From Pectobacterium polonicum (lineage in GTDB: Bacteria > Pseudomonadota > Gammaproteobacteria > Enterobacterales > Enterobacteriaceae): 61,691 bases of DNA. The notes under the pieces are model-generated. The model searched no databases, was not told the DNA's origin, and was given only the letters and a program-made list of their open reading frames with translations. A program made the position numbers and the translations under genes. The stretch is from the NCBI RefSeq assembly GCF_005497185.1, contig NZ_RJTN01000025.1, positions 1 to 61,691 on the forward strand. Direction: 5' to 3'. Shown piece after piece: positions 47,339-55,898 of this stretch (positions within the stretch are counted from its first letter, which is position 1; each line of letters begins with the position of its first letter).

Positions 47339-48406
47339 TCAGATATGGCTATTAAACCAATCCAGCATGACTTCTGGATTTTTGCCAAAATAGTTATAGC
47401 CTTGAAAACGCTGATCGGTTCCTTCTATCCAATACAACTTTTTATCTTTAGCTGCGATAGTGTCGTAAATTTCCTGCACATTAGAGGGTTTGGTCAGAAA
47501 ATCATTGCGAACCTGCGCAACCAGCGTTGGCACGGTGACAGCTTTAGCATATTCCATCGGCCAGACATCAGCCAGACGATATCCGGTTCTCCGGTGAAAT
47601 GCGGTATCAAATTTCTCTACGCCATTAACGATGTGTTGTGCTTCAACCGCCTTCTCAACAAACACCCGAGGCGTCACCGGTTGCAACGCAAATAACGCTT
47701 TAACATGCGCAAACTCTTTCGGGTGCTTATGCATCCCCACGATGGTGGCATTGGCTCCAAGGCAGCGACTGTAAAGCGCAGTTTTCATCTTTTTTGTCTC
47801 CGCGCGAGATTTCGCATAGCGCAGAGAACCAATCACATCCCGATATTCCAATACACCATGTCCATTGACTCCGCCGCTCCCCATCCCGCTACGTCCATGA
47901 TTGCGGATGTCGTAAGCAATAATGTTATAACCGGCATCATGCAACACTTTATATTCCGGCAGGAAATTCACCTCGAAACTACCAAAATTGGTCCAAGGCT
48001 CTAGGTGCCCAGGGTAGCCATAGCGATTGCACGGCATTGGATGGTTACAGATGATCAGCTTGTCCGAGTCAGCGGGAATGAACCAGCCTTCTACCGTAAC
48101 ACCATCGATAGCGGGGAAAAATATTTCCTCGAACTCCATACCATACTCGTTTGGCCATCTCAAAATAGGCGTCCGAGTCGAGTGTGCCATTAAGTCAGCC
48201 AACCCGTTGATGAATGTATCGGATGCGGTATCAGCCGTAGCGTTCGTTGCGGTTGTGGCTGTTGACGTACTCGCGGCCATCACCCCCGAAGACACGGCAG
48301 CGACAATAGGGAGAGTCGCAAGTGACAACCCTGCTTTTAAGATTTGTCGACGACGTTGCAAAAGGGGATTTTCCTGCTCAATATTGGTACCGCTAGTATG
48401 GCGCAT
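47339..48406 (-). CDS. Tat-exported alpha/beta hydrolase with Cys at the nucleophile position
   Basis: 355 residues. The N-terminus has a twin-arginine signal (L-Q-R-R-R-Q-I-L-K-A-G-L-S-L then A-T-L-P-I-V-A). The fold shows the oxyanion-side H-P-M-P-C and the S-R-C-L-G-A element where GxSxG is expected, giving Cys in place of the nucleophilic Ser, as in dienelactone hydrolase. D-I-R-N-H-G-R-S-G-M follows the same fold. Exported folded, it probably hydrolyses an ester, lactone or thioester in the periplasm. Downstream of it on the same strand is the TatA-like gene. Confidence 0.82.
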   Translation of the reverse strand: MRHTSGTNIEQENPLLQRRRQILKAGLSLATLPIVAAVSSGVMAASTSTATTATNATADTASDTFINGLADLMAHSTRTPILRWPNEYGMEFEEIFFPAIDGVTVEGWFIPADSDKLIICNHPMPCNRYGYPGHLEPWTNFGSFEVNFLPEYKVLHDAGYNIIAYDIRNHGRSGMGSGGVNGHGVLEYRDVIGSLRYAKSRAETKKMKTALYSRCLGANATIVGMHKHPKEFAHVKALFALQPVTPRVFVEKAVEAQHIVNGVEKFDTAFHRRTGYRLADVWPMEYAKAVTVPTLVAQVRNDFLTKPSNVQEIYDTIAAKDKKLYWIEGTDQRFQGYNYFGKNPEVMLDWFNSHI

Positions 48407-48469
48407 GTGAGTCTCCTCATTTCCTAATCTAAACGTGAGTTGCCGTTAACCCATGGAGGCAATTTCCCT

Positions 48470-48847
48470 CTATGGTTTCGGCGGCACGAACCCTTCGGTA
48501 AGGATCACAGAACCTTCCGTCGACGCGATGCGGAATTTCTTGGCTGCTGTATATTCAGGAGAATTGTAGAAGCGCTGTGCATCTGCAAGGCTTGGGAATT
48601 CTGCAATGGCCATGACTGATTTAGGATGACCTTCCACAGCGGTTGCATTCAAATTAAAGACGGTCACGGTGCCATGATATTTCGGCGCCAGCGATCCGGC
48701 AGCATCCATATACTTCTGGAAACCAGCCTGATCTTTAATATCGTAATTTGCGATCATATATCCGCGTGGTTGAGTCTCCTGTGCATGTCCCATAGCGGAA
48801 AGCGCCAGACTCATCGCAGCTATAGCACCGATAAAACGTTTTTTCAT
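48470..48847 (-). CDS. Exported DUF1330-family protein
   Basis: 125 residues with a signal peptide (1-22, A-M-G-H-A-Q) and the DUF1330 dimeric alpha/beta-barrel pattern: Y-M-I-A-N-Y-D-I near the mature start, A-P-K-Y-H-G near 55, V-M-A-I-A-E-F-P-S near 78 and A-Q-R-F-Y-N-S-P-E-Y near 90. Function of the family is unknown. It is 63 bp upstream of the hydrolase on the same strand and may be co-transcribed. Confidence 0.85.
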   Translation of the reverse strand: MKKRFIGAIAAMSLALSAMGHAQETQPRGYMIANYDIKDQAGFQKYMDAAGSLAPKYHGTVTVFNLNATAVEGHPKSVMAIAEFPSLADAQRFYNSPEYTAAKKFRIASTEGSVILTEGFVPPKP

Positions 48848-49036
48848 TATCTAAACTCCCCAGTGTGGTTATTGATGCGACGAAAATAGATCGTCTGTAG
48901 TCGTAAATTAAGGGGAGAATAACCGGAAAAAATCGGCTCGATTAGAGGCAATAATTTGCATGCCCTTAGAAAGGAATTTTATGAATAGGCCACAGCACGC
49001 AGATTTATGACATAACCAACTGAGAGCCATGTCCTG

Positions 49037-49930
49037 CTAACCTTTGTAGCGGAGTATATCAATCAGAAGGGCGAAGGCTGGTGTATGTTGTTTTCTGCTG
49101 GGGTAGTAAAGGTGGTAACCCGATATAGGCGGACACCAGTCTTCCAATGCCCGAATTAAACGCCCAGCAGTAATGTGCTGAATAACATGACTTTCGAAAG
49201 TGTAAACCAGGCCCAATCCACTGAGCGCAGCATCCTCCAACATTTCATTGTCGTTGATAATCAACGGCCCATTAACACGCACTTCCAGCGCATCGCCCTC
49301 TTTTTCAAACTCCCAAGCATAAATCCCCCCGCCTGAGCTCTGTCTGTAGCTGACGCAGCGGTGTTCACTCAACTCACGCGGTGTGTTGGGGACTTTTCGC
49401 GCCGCAAAGTAGGAGGCAGAGCCAACAACGGCCATACGAATATCGGGACTGATTCTGACTGCAATCATGTCTTTCTGCACCTGCTCTCCCAGGCGAATAC
49501 CGGCGTCAAACCGACCAGCAACGATATCGGTCAGTCCTTCGTTAACACTGATCTCGACGACGATATCAGGGTAATCGTGTAAAAATGGAGTGAGGGCTGG
49601 CAGGAGTACTGTTCTGGCGGCATGTCGAAACGTGGTGATGCGGAGCGTCCCAGCGGGCTTACCCTGCCGGGAGCTGAGCGCTGCAATTTCATGGTTAATA
49701 TGCTCAAATGCTGGTTTTAACGCATGGAGCAAGCGTTCTCCGGCATCAGTTAGTGATAAGCTGCGGGTGGTTCGTGACAGCAAGCGAGTCTCAAGACGCT
49801 GCTCAAGCATGCGTACCGTATAGCTTAGTGCAGACTGTGACAGCCCAAGCTTTGCCGCTGCCCGCGTAAAACTGCCCTCTTCAGCCACAGCAATAAAGAC
49901 GGCAAAATCGCTAAAATCACCTTTTTTCAT
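49037..49930 (-). CDS. LysR-family transcriptional regulator
   Basis: 297 residues: winged HTH (G-S-F-T-R-A-A-A-K-L-G-L-S-Q-S-A-L-S near 20-37) and a periplasmic-binding-type effector domain (about 90-297). LysR regulators of this form often control adjacent hydrolase or oxidoreductase genes. The DUF1330-hydrolase genes lie downstream on the same strand, 190 bp away. Confidence 0.9.
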   Translation of the reverse strand: MKKGDFSDFAVFIAVAEEGSFTRAAAKLGLSQSALSYTVRMLEQRLETRLLSRTTRSLSLTDAGERLLHALKPAFEHINHEIAALSSRQGKPAGTLRITTFRHAARTVLLPALTPFLHDYPDIVVEISVNEGLTDIVAGRFDAGIRLGEQVQKDMIAVRISPDIRMAVVGSASYFAARKVPNTPRELSEHRCVSYRQSSGGGIYAWEFEKEGDALEVRVNGPLIINDNEMLEDAALSGLGLVYTFESHVIQHITAGRLIRALEDWCPPISGYHLYYPSRKQHTPAFALLIDILRYKG

Positions 49931-50416
49931 TCAGATATCCTATCCCGGTAAGCCGACATGCTGATTTTCACTGAAACAGAATTTTTAGGTATATCAATCT
50001 TTATATAGTTTATCGCAACTTGCACCATACTCTCATCGGTATTTAAAATAAAAAGGTTAATCAAAAAGGAAATAAAATAAAGCGCTTCGCTGACTTCTCG
50101 CTTCTCTTTTTTATTACCATCATGCTTTATTACATTATGTTGAAATAGGCAAAAATTAAATCAAATTTGGCAATCCAGTTCATTTTCATCCCCGCCATAC
50201 TGCTACATCATCAGCCACTCAATATGATTGCGCTTAAGCAAGTCGCCATATTCCTGAAATCGGGAATCAATCCCCCATAGCTCTATGTACATTAGGTGCA
50301 GTTTATCCTGGCTGTCAGAAATGTCAGGAGACAGTCAGGCTGGCGTTGGATAGAGGCATTTATACTGTGGAAAAACGCAGATAGGTGCAAAAAATAACAT
50401 GATAGAGATAGGTAAC
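49931..50416. other. Promoter region between LysR and response-regulator genes
   Basis: 486 bp without a clear gene. A 29-codon minus-strand frame at 50207-50296 looks weakly coding but has no support. TGTCAG repeats at 50313-50327 are annotated separately. Confidence 0.45.
50313..50327 (+). promoter_or_regulatory. TGTCAG direct repeat upstream of response regulator
   Basis: TGTCAG-AAA-TGTCAG, followed by a further ACAGTCAG, lies 90 bp before the response-regulator start. The same TGTCAG units recur in the divergent gap at 53013-53039. Candidate binding site for the response regulator. Confidence 0.45.
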
Positions 50417-51109
50417 ATGCGATTACTGCTGGTCGAGGATGAAGAGAAAACCTCATCTTATATCTACCGGGCGCTAAGTGAGCTCGGTTATACGGTCGAT
50501 GTGGCCGCCGACGGGATAGATGGTTTGCATCTTGCGGTTCAGTACGACTATGACGCCGTAATTTTGGACGTGATGCTTCCGGGTAAAGATGGCTACGCGG
50601 TGCTGGAGGGCTTACGCCTCCATAAACAAACGCCAGTGCTGATGCTATCAGCCCGTGGTTCAGTCGATGAACGCGTAAAAGGGTTACGACACGGTGCTGA
50701 CGATTATTTGTCAAAACCTTTTTCTTTGATTGAGCTGGTCGCCCGTATTCAGGCACTGCTACGTCGCCGACTCAGTGGCGGCGTTGATGTCACACAGCTA
50801 CATATCGATGATATGCATCTCGATCTTCTGGCAAGACGCGTAACCCGTGCGGGGCAACGCCTGGACCTGACGGCCAAAGAGTTCGCGCTACTGAGCCTAC
50901 TGGCACGACATCAGGGCGAAATACTGTCGAAAATGATGATTGCCGAACAGGTCTGGGATATGAATTTCGATAGCGACGCTAACGTAGTAGAAGTTGCTGT
51001 TAAACGGCTGCGAGCGAAAGTCGACGCCCCTTATACGGTAAAATTACTCCATACGGTCCGGGGGATGGGATACGTACTGGAAAACCGCCCTGCCCCTCGT
51101 CTTGAATAA
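50417..51109 (+). CDS. OmpR-family response regulator, CusR/HprR-like
   Basis: 230 residues: receiver with acidic pair E7-D8, phospho-acceptor D51 in A-V-I-L-D-V-M-L-P and switch lysine in L-S-K-P-F near 101, then winged-helix DNA-binding domain. The C-terminal domain carries Q-V-W-D-M-N-F-D-S-D and V-K-R-L-R-A-K-V-D, closest to CusR and HprR. Those sense copper or peroxide stress through their kinases. Met at 50417 is preferred over an upstream Met because of AGGTAAC. Overlaps nothing; kinase follows after 13 bp. Confidence 0.92.
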   Translation: MRLLLVEDEEKTSSYIYRALSELGYTVDVAADGIDGLHLAVQYDYDAVILDVMLPGKDGYAVLEGLRLHKQTPVLMLSARGSVDERVKGLRHGADDYLSKPFSLIELVARIQALLRRRLSGGVDVTQLHIDDMHLDLLARRVTRAGQRLDLTAKEFALLSLLARHQGEILSKMMIAEQVWDMNFDSDANVVEVAVKRLRAKVDAPYTVKLLHTVRGMGYVLENRPAPRLE

Positions 51110-51122
51110 TAAGTTGACCGTG

Positions 51123-52508
51123 ATGAAACCCTCGATATCCATCCGTCTGGCGCTGATGTTCGCCTTGGCCGCTATGACCATCGTTTCCGGTTATGCACTC
51201 TTGTTACACCACTCTTTGCATGAGTCACTGCGTAATCAAATGCACAAAGAATTGCAGTTTCGCCATTCGCTCATTGCCCCCTATTTAACTTCGCTAACCA
51301 CGCCAAAAGACTGGCAGATGATTCAGGCAAAATTCGACAACCTCATTCAGGTCGAAGGGGGAAAAGCACAATATTGGATCCTCAGCGAAGACGTGCGCTA
51401 TCGCATAGGGTCCCCCCTCCCCGGCGGAGTCAATTGGGCACAGTTGAAAAGTGGTTTCACCAAAATGCCCGATAATGAAAATGCCCGTTCATTTTACCTG
51501 CTAATTACCGATATCCCCGCACGAGGTGAACGCCCAGCTCTGCGTTCCGCAGTGGCGATTGATTCCACACCTTATCTGGGCACCCTAAACGAATTTACCC
51601 GAGTATTGATTATTATTACGGTATTAGGCGTATTATTAGTCGCGGTGCTAGGTTTCGTTATTGCGCGAATTGGCATGCGCCCGGTTAACAATCTCAGTCG
51701 ACAGGCCCATACCCTTGCTCCCGGAGATCACAGCCGGCGTCTGGATACCGTTGATCTCCCTATTGAGCTGCAAAAACTTGCGACCTCGTTCAATGGAGTC
51801 CTCGCACGTCAGGAAGTTGCCTGGAAACAACTAGAAAGTTTCAATGCCGATGTCGCCCACGAGTTACGCACACCGCTCACTAACCTCATCGGCCAAACCC
51901 AGCTCGGGTTATCGCGGGAACGTAACATCCACGAATGGGAGGATTTACTCCAATCGAATCTCGAAGAACTTGAGCGAATGACCTCGATTGTCAATGACAT
52001 GCTATTCCTTTCTCATGCACAGGCTGGCCAGTTTGCAACGCAATTAACCAAGGTATCGCTACGTGAGGAAACATTAAAAACAGCAGAATACGTGGAGCCC
52101 TCGTTTGCTGAAAAAACACTGACTCTCCGTATTGAAGGTGACATCCTCGCTCAGGTAGACCGTCGACTCTTTCACCGTTCTCTCGCCAATTTATTGGAAA
52201 ACAGCGCGCGGCACGCTCCGGCAAATAGCGAAGTGACAGTAACGCTCGAAAAGGTAGGTGAACTGGCCCATATCGCCGTCACTAACGTGGGAGATCCCAT
52301 TACGAATACACATCTGGCACGTCTGTTTGAACGTTTTTATCGTGTAGATGCCTCACGTACCCGTAGCGATATGCACCATGGGCTGGGCCTATCGATCGTC
52401 CGAGCTGTCGCGTTAATGCATCATGGGGATGTATTTGCTAAAAGCGGAGGCGGCATCAATACGTTTGGCTTTTCTCTGGCTATCGCGCCACACGAAAAAA
52501 ATCAGTGA
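51123..52508 (+). CDS. Heavy-metal-sensor-type histidine kinase
   Basis: 461 residues from ATG 51123; TTG or GTG starts a few codons upstream are possible. Two membrane segments (about 10-32 and 155-180) flank a periplasmic sensor of about 125 residues. HAMP, then H-box D-V-A-H-E-L-R-T-P-L, N-box L-L-E-N-S-A-R-H-A and G2 box G-L-G-L-S-I-V. Partner of the response regulator, CusS/HprS-like. Signal not deducible, but metal or oxidative stress is the family trend. Confidence 0.9.
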   Translation: MKPSISIRLALMFALAAMTIVSGYALLLHHSLHESLRNQMHKELQFRHSLIAPYLTSLTTPKDWQMIQAKFDNLIQVEGGKAQYWILSEDVRYRIGSPLPGGVNWAQLKSGFTKMPDNENARSFYLLITDIPARGERPALRSAVAIDSTPYLGTLNEFTRVLIIITVLGVLLVAVLGFVIARIGMRPVNNLSRQAHTLAPGDHSRRLDTVDLPIELQKLATSFNGVLARQEVAWKQLESFNADVAHELRTPLTNLIGQTQLGLSRERNIHEWEDLLQSNLEELERMTSIVNDMLFLSHAQAGQFATQLTKVSLREETLKTAEYVEPSFAEKTLTLRIEGDILAQVDRRLFHRSLANLLENSARHAPANSEVTVTLEKVGELAHIAVTNVGDPITNTHLARLFERFYRVDASRTRSDMHHGLGLSIVRAVALMHHGDVFAKSGGGINTFGFSLAIAPHEKNQ

Positions 52509-52538
52509 AATATATTACACATTAAAAAAACAATAATT

Positions 52539-52570
52539 AAAATGGCGATAATAAATATTATCGCCATTTT
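52539..52570. terminator. bidirectional terminator after histidine kinase
   Basis: AAAATGGCGATAAT and its exact complement form a 14-bp stem with an AAAT loop, between convergent kinase and DUF1471 genes. Flanking A and T runs serve both directions. Confidence 0.85.
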
Positions 52571-52600
52571 CAAAAACATATTTAATTAACTACATAAGAA

Positions 52601-52855
52601 TTATCGATAAATAACCGCAACACCGTTCAGGCTATCATTACCTTGGGCAGAAATAATTCGGTAGGCACTAGCGCCGGCTTTACCTGCTTTCTCGGAAATT
52701 TTATTTTCCAGACTATCCAGCGAAGAAGCACCGCGCACAGAAACAACACCAATTTTCGTTAACCCCTCACCAGAGTTCACGCTCTTGGCAGCAAAAACGC
52801 TGGTTGATACGGTAAAAATAGCACATACAGCAAGAATATATTTAATATATTTCAT
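52601..52855 (-). CDS. DUF1471 (YhcN/BhsA-type) periplasmic protein
   Basis: 84 residues with a signal peptide (1-22, V-F-A-A). The mature 60 residues match the DUF1471 fold: I-G-V-V-S-V-R-G-A-S-S-L-D-S-L and A-G-A-S-A-Y-R-I-I-S-A. Members are stress-induced and affect biofilm, copper and acid tolerance. Start at 52855 follows AAGGTGG. Divergent from the second Tat hydrolase, sharing a promoter gap. Confidence 0.88.
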   Translation of the reverse strand: MKYIKYILAVCAIFTVSTSVFAAKSVNSGEGLTKIGVVSVRGASSLDSLENKISEKAGKAGASAYRIISAQGNDSLNGVAVIYR

Positions 52856-53012
52856 AACAACCACCTTAGTTAAATAATTTATTCAGGATGACTCAATTAA
52901 CGCCACCATAATAAGCAGATGAACCTGACATTAGCATGACCCGTTGATAACATTTTTGTCAGAAAAAACCATTCGATATAAATGTATAAAAATGTACTCA
53001 TCAGAGTTTATT

Positions 53013-53039
53013 CTGACAATGGTGTCAGCAAAATGTCAG
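53013..53039 (+). promoter_or_regulatory. CTGACA/TGTCAG elements in divergent gap
   Basis: CTGACA-ATGG-TGTCAG is an inverted pair and a further TGTCAG starts 11 bp later, one helical turn. Another TTTGTCAG occurs near 52960. The unit is shared with the response-regulator promoter, suggesting one regulator for both. Confidence 0.45.
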
Positions 53040-53184
53040 CATCGTGACCCTATCAGTAAAATATCATTCATTTACGGGAACGTATTCGCCACTCATCTAT
53101 CGAATACCGTTACCAAAATAACAATATTTTCAAATTAACAACACAATCAAACTAATAAGTGTTGTAACAATGGTGGAGTTAACG

Positions 53185-54297
53185 ATGAACGATAAAATAT
53201 TCAACGAGCAAAGACGTAAGTTCCTCAGTACTTCGGCTGTGGTCGTTTCTGGCGTTGCCATGGGGGGTAGCATGCTGGTGCCTTCCTTCGCCTCAGCAAA
53301 AGCCGCAACCTCTTTGCCACGCGCAACAACAACAGTACCCACAGTGATTGGGTACACTAACGAAAAAGGCCTGCTCATTGAGCGCGTCACATACCCCAAC
53401 AGAAATACACAAACGAGCATCGTTGCTAACCTGTTCAAGCCAGCAGGCTTCGATCAGAATAAGAAATATGCCGCTATTGTTGTCACACACCCCATCGGCG
53501 GCGTCAAAGAACAAACGGCAGGACTTTACGCTCAGAAATTGGCCGAACAGGGCTTTATTACCCTGGCGTATGATGCCTCTTATCAGGGAGAAAGTGGCGG
53601 TGAGCCACATTTGATGGAGCTACCGAGCGCTCGCGTGGACGATATCAGTTGCTCCATCGATTTTCTCAGCACCCTTTCTTATGTCGATGCCAACCGAATC
53701 GGTTCACTCGGTATCTGTGGCGGCGGAGGATATGTATTGAGCGCGGCCCAAACAGAGCAACGAATCAAAGCGGTTGCTACTGTCAGCGCCGCTGAAATTG
53801 GCGATTTACGGCGGAATGGTCTTTCGAATTCCCGCACCTACGAACAACGCATGCAGCTCCTGAAGGATGCCGCAGAGCAAAGAACTCGTGAGGCGCGAGG
53901 AGAGGCAATTAGGCTCACCGCAACCGTGCCTGAATCGACCAAAGATTTCACTGAAAATACGCCCGTTATGTATCGGGAAGGCTATGAATACTACCGTACA
54001 GCACGAGGACAACACCCTAATGCCCCCGCTCGTGCCGTATTTTCCAGTATTCCGTCCCAGATGGCATTCTATGGGTTTGAACAATTAGAGACGATCTCAC
54101 CGCGCCCCGCGTTGATGATCGCCGGCGCGAAAGCCGATAGCTTGTATTTTAGCGAGCTTGCCTATCAGAAAACGCAGGAGCCCAAGGAGCTCTTCCTTGT
54201 TCCTGGTGCAAGCCATATCGACATGTATGACAAACCCCAATATGTTACGCCCGCTGTCACAAAATTAACGGCATTTTACCAACAATATCTGGCGTAA
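53185..54297 (+). CDS. Second Tat-exported alpha/beta hydrolase (Cys nucleophile)
   Basis: 370 residues. Twin-arginine signal near residues 8-16 (N-E-Q-R-R-K-F-L-S) then a hydrophobic stretch and A-S-A cleavage. Fold residues: H-P-I-G-G near 98, and G-I-C-G-G-G near 180, where Cys replaces the nucleophilic Ser of GxSxG; the closing H of the triad is in G-A-S-H-I-D-M-Y. Close in style to dienelactone-hydrolase-like proteins. First gene of a unit with an exported flavodoxin and a DUF4405 membrane protein. Start at 53185 has GGTGGAG. Confidence 0.85.
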   Translation: MNDKIFNEQRRKFLSTSAVVVSGVAMGGSMLVPSFASAKAATSLPRATTTVPTVIGYTNEKGLLIERVTYPNRNTQTSIVANLFKPAGFDQNKKYAAIVVTHPIGGVKEQTAGLYAQKLAEQGFITLAYDASYQGESGGEPHLMELPSARVDDISCSIDFLSTLSYVDANRIGSLGICGGGGYVLSAAQTEQRIKAVATVSAAEIGDLRRNGLSNSRTYEQRMQLLKDAAEQRTREARGEAIRLTATVPESTKDFTENTPVMYREGYEYYRTARGQHPNAPARAVFSSIPSQMAFYGFEQLETISPRPALMIAGAKADSLYFSELAYQKTQEPKELFLVPGASHIDMYDKPQYVTPAVTKLTAFYQQYLA

Positions 54298-54327
54298 ATT
54301 GAAACCTTGCCACACCAGGGAAAACCA

Positions 54328-54350
54328 CCCACTGCCTACGCGGCAGTGGG
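54328..54350 (+). promoter_or_regulatory. intercistronic hairpin before flavodoxin gene
   Basis: CCCACTGCC and GGCAGTGGG form a perfect 9-bp stem with a TACGC loop. No T-run follows; probably an mRNA-stability or partial attenuation element. Confidence 0.45.
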
Positions 54351-54402
54351 TACCGCAAATGAGTATCAACATAAATTTCAGATATATTATGAGGATTACT
54401 AT

Positions 54403-55068
54403 ATGAGATTTTCACCCATGCGGCTCATCGCACTACGATTATTTGTTTTGCTGGCAATATCAGTCAACTGCTTATCAGCCACCGCCGCACAGCCGCAGGT
54501 GGGAAAACGTATTTTAATTGTCTATTTTTCTCAGCCTGAAGATGTCACGTTAGAGGGTGTTGATGGAGTCTCGGGAGCCAGTGTTTTACAGAAAAATAAT
54601 GAGCGACTCGGCAGTACACAATATATTGCTCAGATCATTCAGCAGCAAACTGGTGGGGAACTATTTCGTATAGAGACAGTGACACCTTATCCCGTGCAGC
54701 ACGATTCTTTATTACAATATGCGGAAAAAGAGCAAAAAGAAAATGCGCGCCCAGTAATGAAAGCCAAGGTTCAAAACCTTACAGATTATGACACAGTATT
54801 TATTGGTTACCCCATCTGGTGGTACAAAATGTCTATGGTGTTGTACAGCTTTTTAGAACAACACGATTTACAGGGAAAAACCATCATTCCTTTTACGACA
54901 CACGGTGGTAGCCGTTTTTCAGACTCACTTCGCGAAATTGCACGCCTTCAACCAAATTCTCAGCTGATTACTGAAGGCCTTGCAATTTCAAGAAATGACG
55001 TGACAGATGATGAGACGATAACTGATGTTATCAATTGGCTGGGTAAATTGCCTCGCGAACAGAAATAA
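54403..55068 (+). CDS. Exported flavodoxin-like protein
   Basis: 221 residues with a Sec-type signal peptide (residues 1-27, L-F-V-L-L-A-I-S-V, cleavage near A-T-A-A). The mature part is a flavodoxin: phosphate-loop region I-L-I-V-Y-F-S-Q near 40-47, G-Y-P-I-W-W near 140 and F-T-T-H-G-G-S near 165. Flavodoxins usually act in the cytoplasm, so an exported one suggests periplasmic electron transfer. GAGG precedes the chosen start; a longer frame begins at 54307 in the hairpin region. Confidence 0.85.
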   Translation: MRFSPMRLIALRLFVLLAISVNCLSATAAQPQVGKRILIVYFSQPEDVTLEGVDGVSGASVLQKNNERLGSTQYIAQIIQQQTGGELFRIETVTPYPVQHDSLLQYAEKEQKENARPVMKAKVQNLTDYDTVFIGYPIWWYKMSMVLYSFLEQHDLQGKTIIPFTTHGGSRFSDSLREIARLQPNSQLITEGLAISRNDVTDDETITDVINWLGKLPREQK

Positions 55069-55079
55069 CAGGGTAATGA

Positions 55080-55775
55080 ATGAAAGCGAAATATAAATTT
55101 CAGGTCATTCAGGATACATTGATGCTGATAATTTTATTATCACTGATGGGGTTTCATTTATGGGATGAAAACATACATGAATGGCTTGGCGTTATTTTTT
55201 TCTTCATCATTTTATTGCATAACGGCTTAAATACCCACTGGTTCAAAAAACTCACTCAGGGAGAATACTCAGCATTTCGTATTTTACAGGTAGCGACAAA
55301 TATGCTATTGATGCTAACGCTCCTTGCTGCCATCGTGAGTGGGATCCTGCTATCACGACATGTCTTGCCTGATTTGCCTATTCATAGCACATCAGATTTT
55401 GTCAGAAAAATTCACATGACCAGCGTGCATTGGGTGCAGGTTATTATTGCTCTGCATTTAGGTCTACACTAGAAGATGCTGGCTAATTTCTTCTGTAAAA
55501 TTTGGAATATATTACCTACTTCCTTATTCGCTACCAAAATAATGCCACTTATCTTTATCATGACATCACTCTACGGTCTGCATGTTTTTATTCATCGAGA
55601 TATGCTGCCCTATTTGTTGATTCAGGTAGATTTTGCTTTCTTCGACTTCGAAGAATCTAAATCACTTTTTTATTGGGATTTCTTTGCTGTCATTATTTTT
55701 TTCTCTTATCTGACAAGATATCTATCATGGCTATTATTTTTTCGAAGAAAATCGACGGAAGGGAATAAAGTGTAA
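55080..55775 (+). pseudogene. DUF4405 membrane protein interrupted by in-frame TAG
   Basis: The frame runs from ATG 55080 to TAG 55470-55472 (130 residues) and continues in the same register from K-M-L-A-N-F to a stop at 55775. Joined, it gives 231 codons, the usual DUF4405 length, with four or so spans and the His pairs H-N-G-L-N-T-H, H-M-T-S-V-H and L-H-L-G-L-H typical of b-heme-binding DUF4405 proteins. The family normally has Trp after L-G-L-H, so TGG to TAG is the likely change. It follows the flavodoxin gene by 11 bp. Confidence 0.8.
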
Positions 55776-55782
55776 AAAATAC

Positions 55783-55820
55783 AACATCGACTCGCTGACC
55801 TAAATCAGCGAGTCGATGTT
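55783..55820 (+). terminator. terminator of the Tat-hydrolase/flavodoxin unit
   Basis: AACATCGACTCGCTGA and its exact complement form a 16-bp stem with a 6-nt loop, just after the DUF4405 stop. Confidence 0.82.
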
Positions 55821-55898
55821 CATAATTCAATGATCAACAGCAAACATCAACACAGAGATGGTGAGTAGAAAAATGTAGCACTCTACATAGATCTGCTC

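Noticed and set aside
50207..50296. 29-codon minus-strand frame with plausible amino-acid content
   Set aside because: Too short and without a ribosome-binding site; could be a gene remnant but nothing identifies it.
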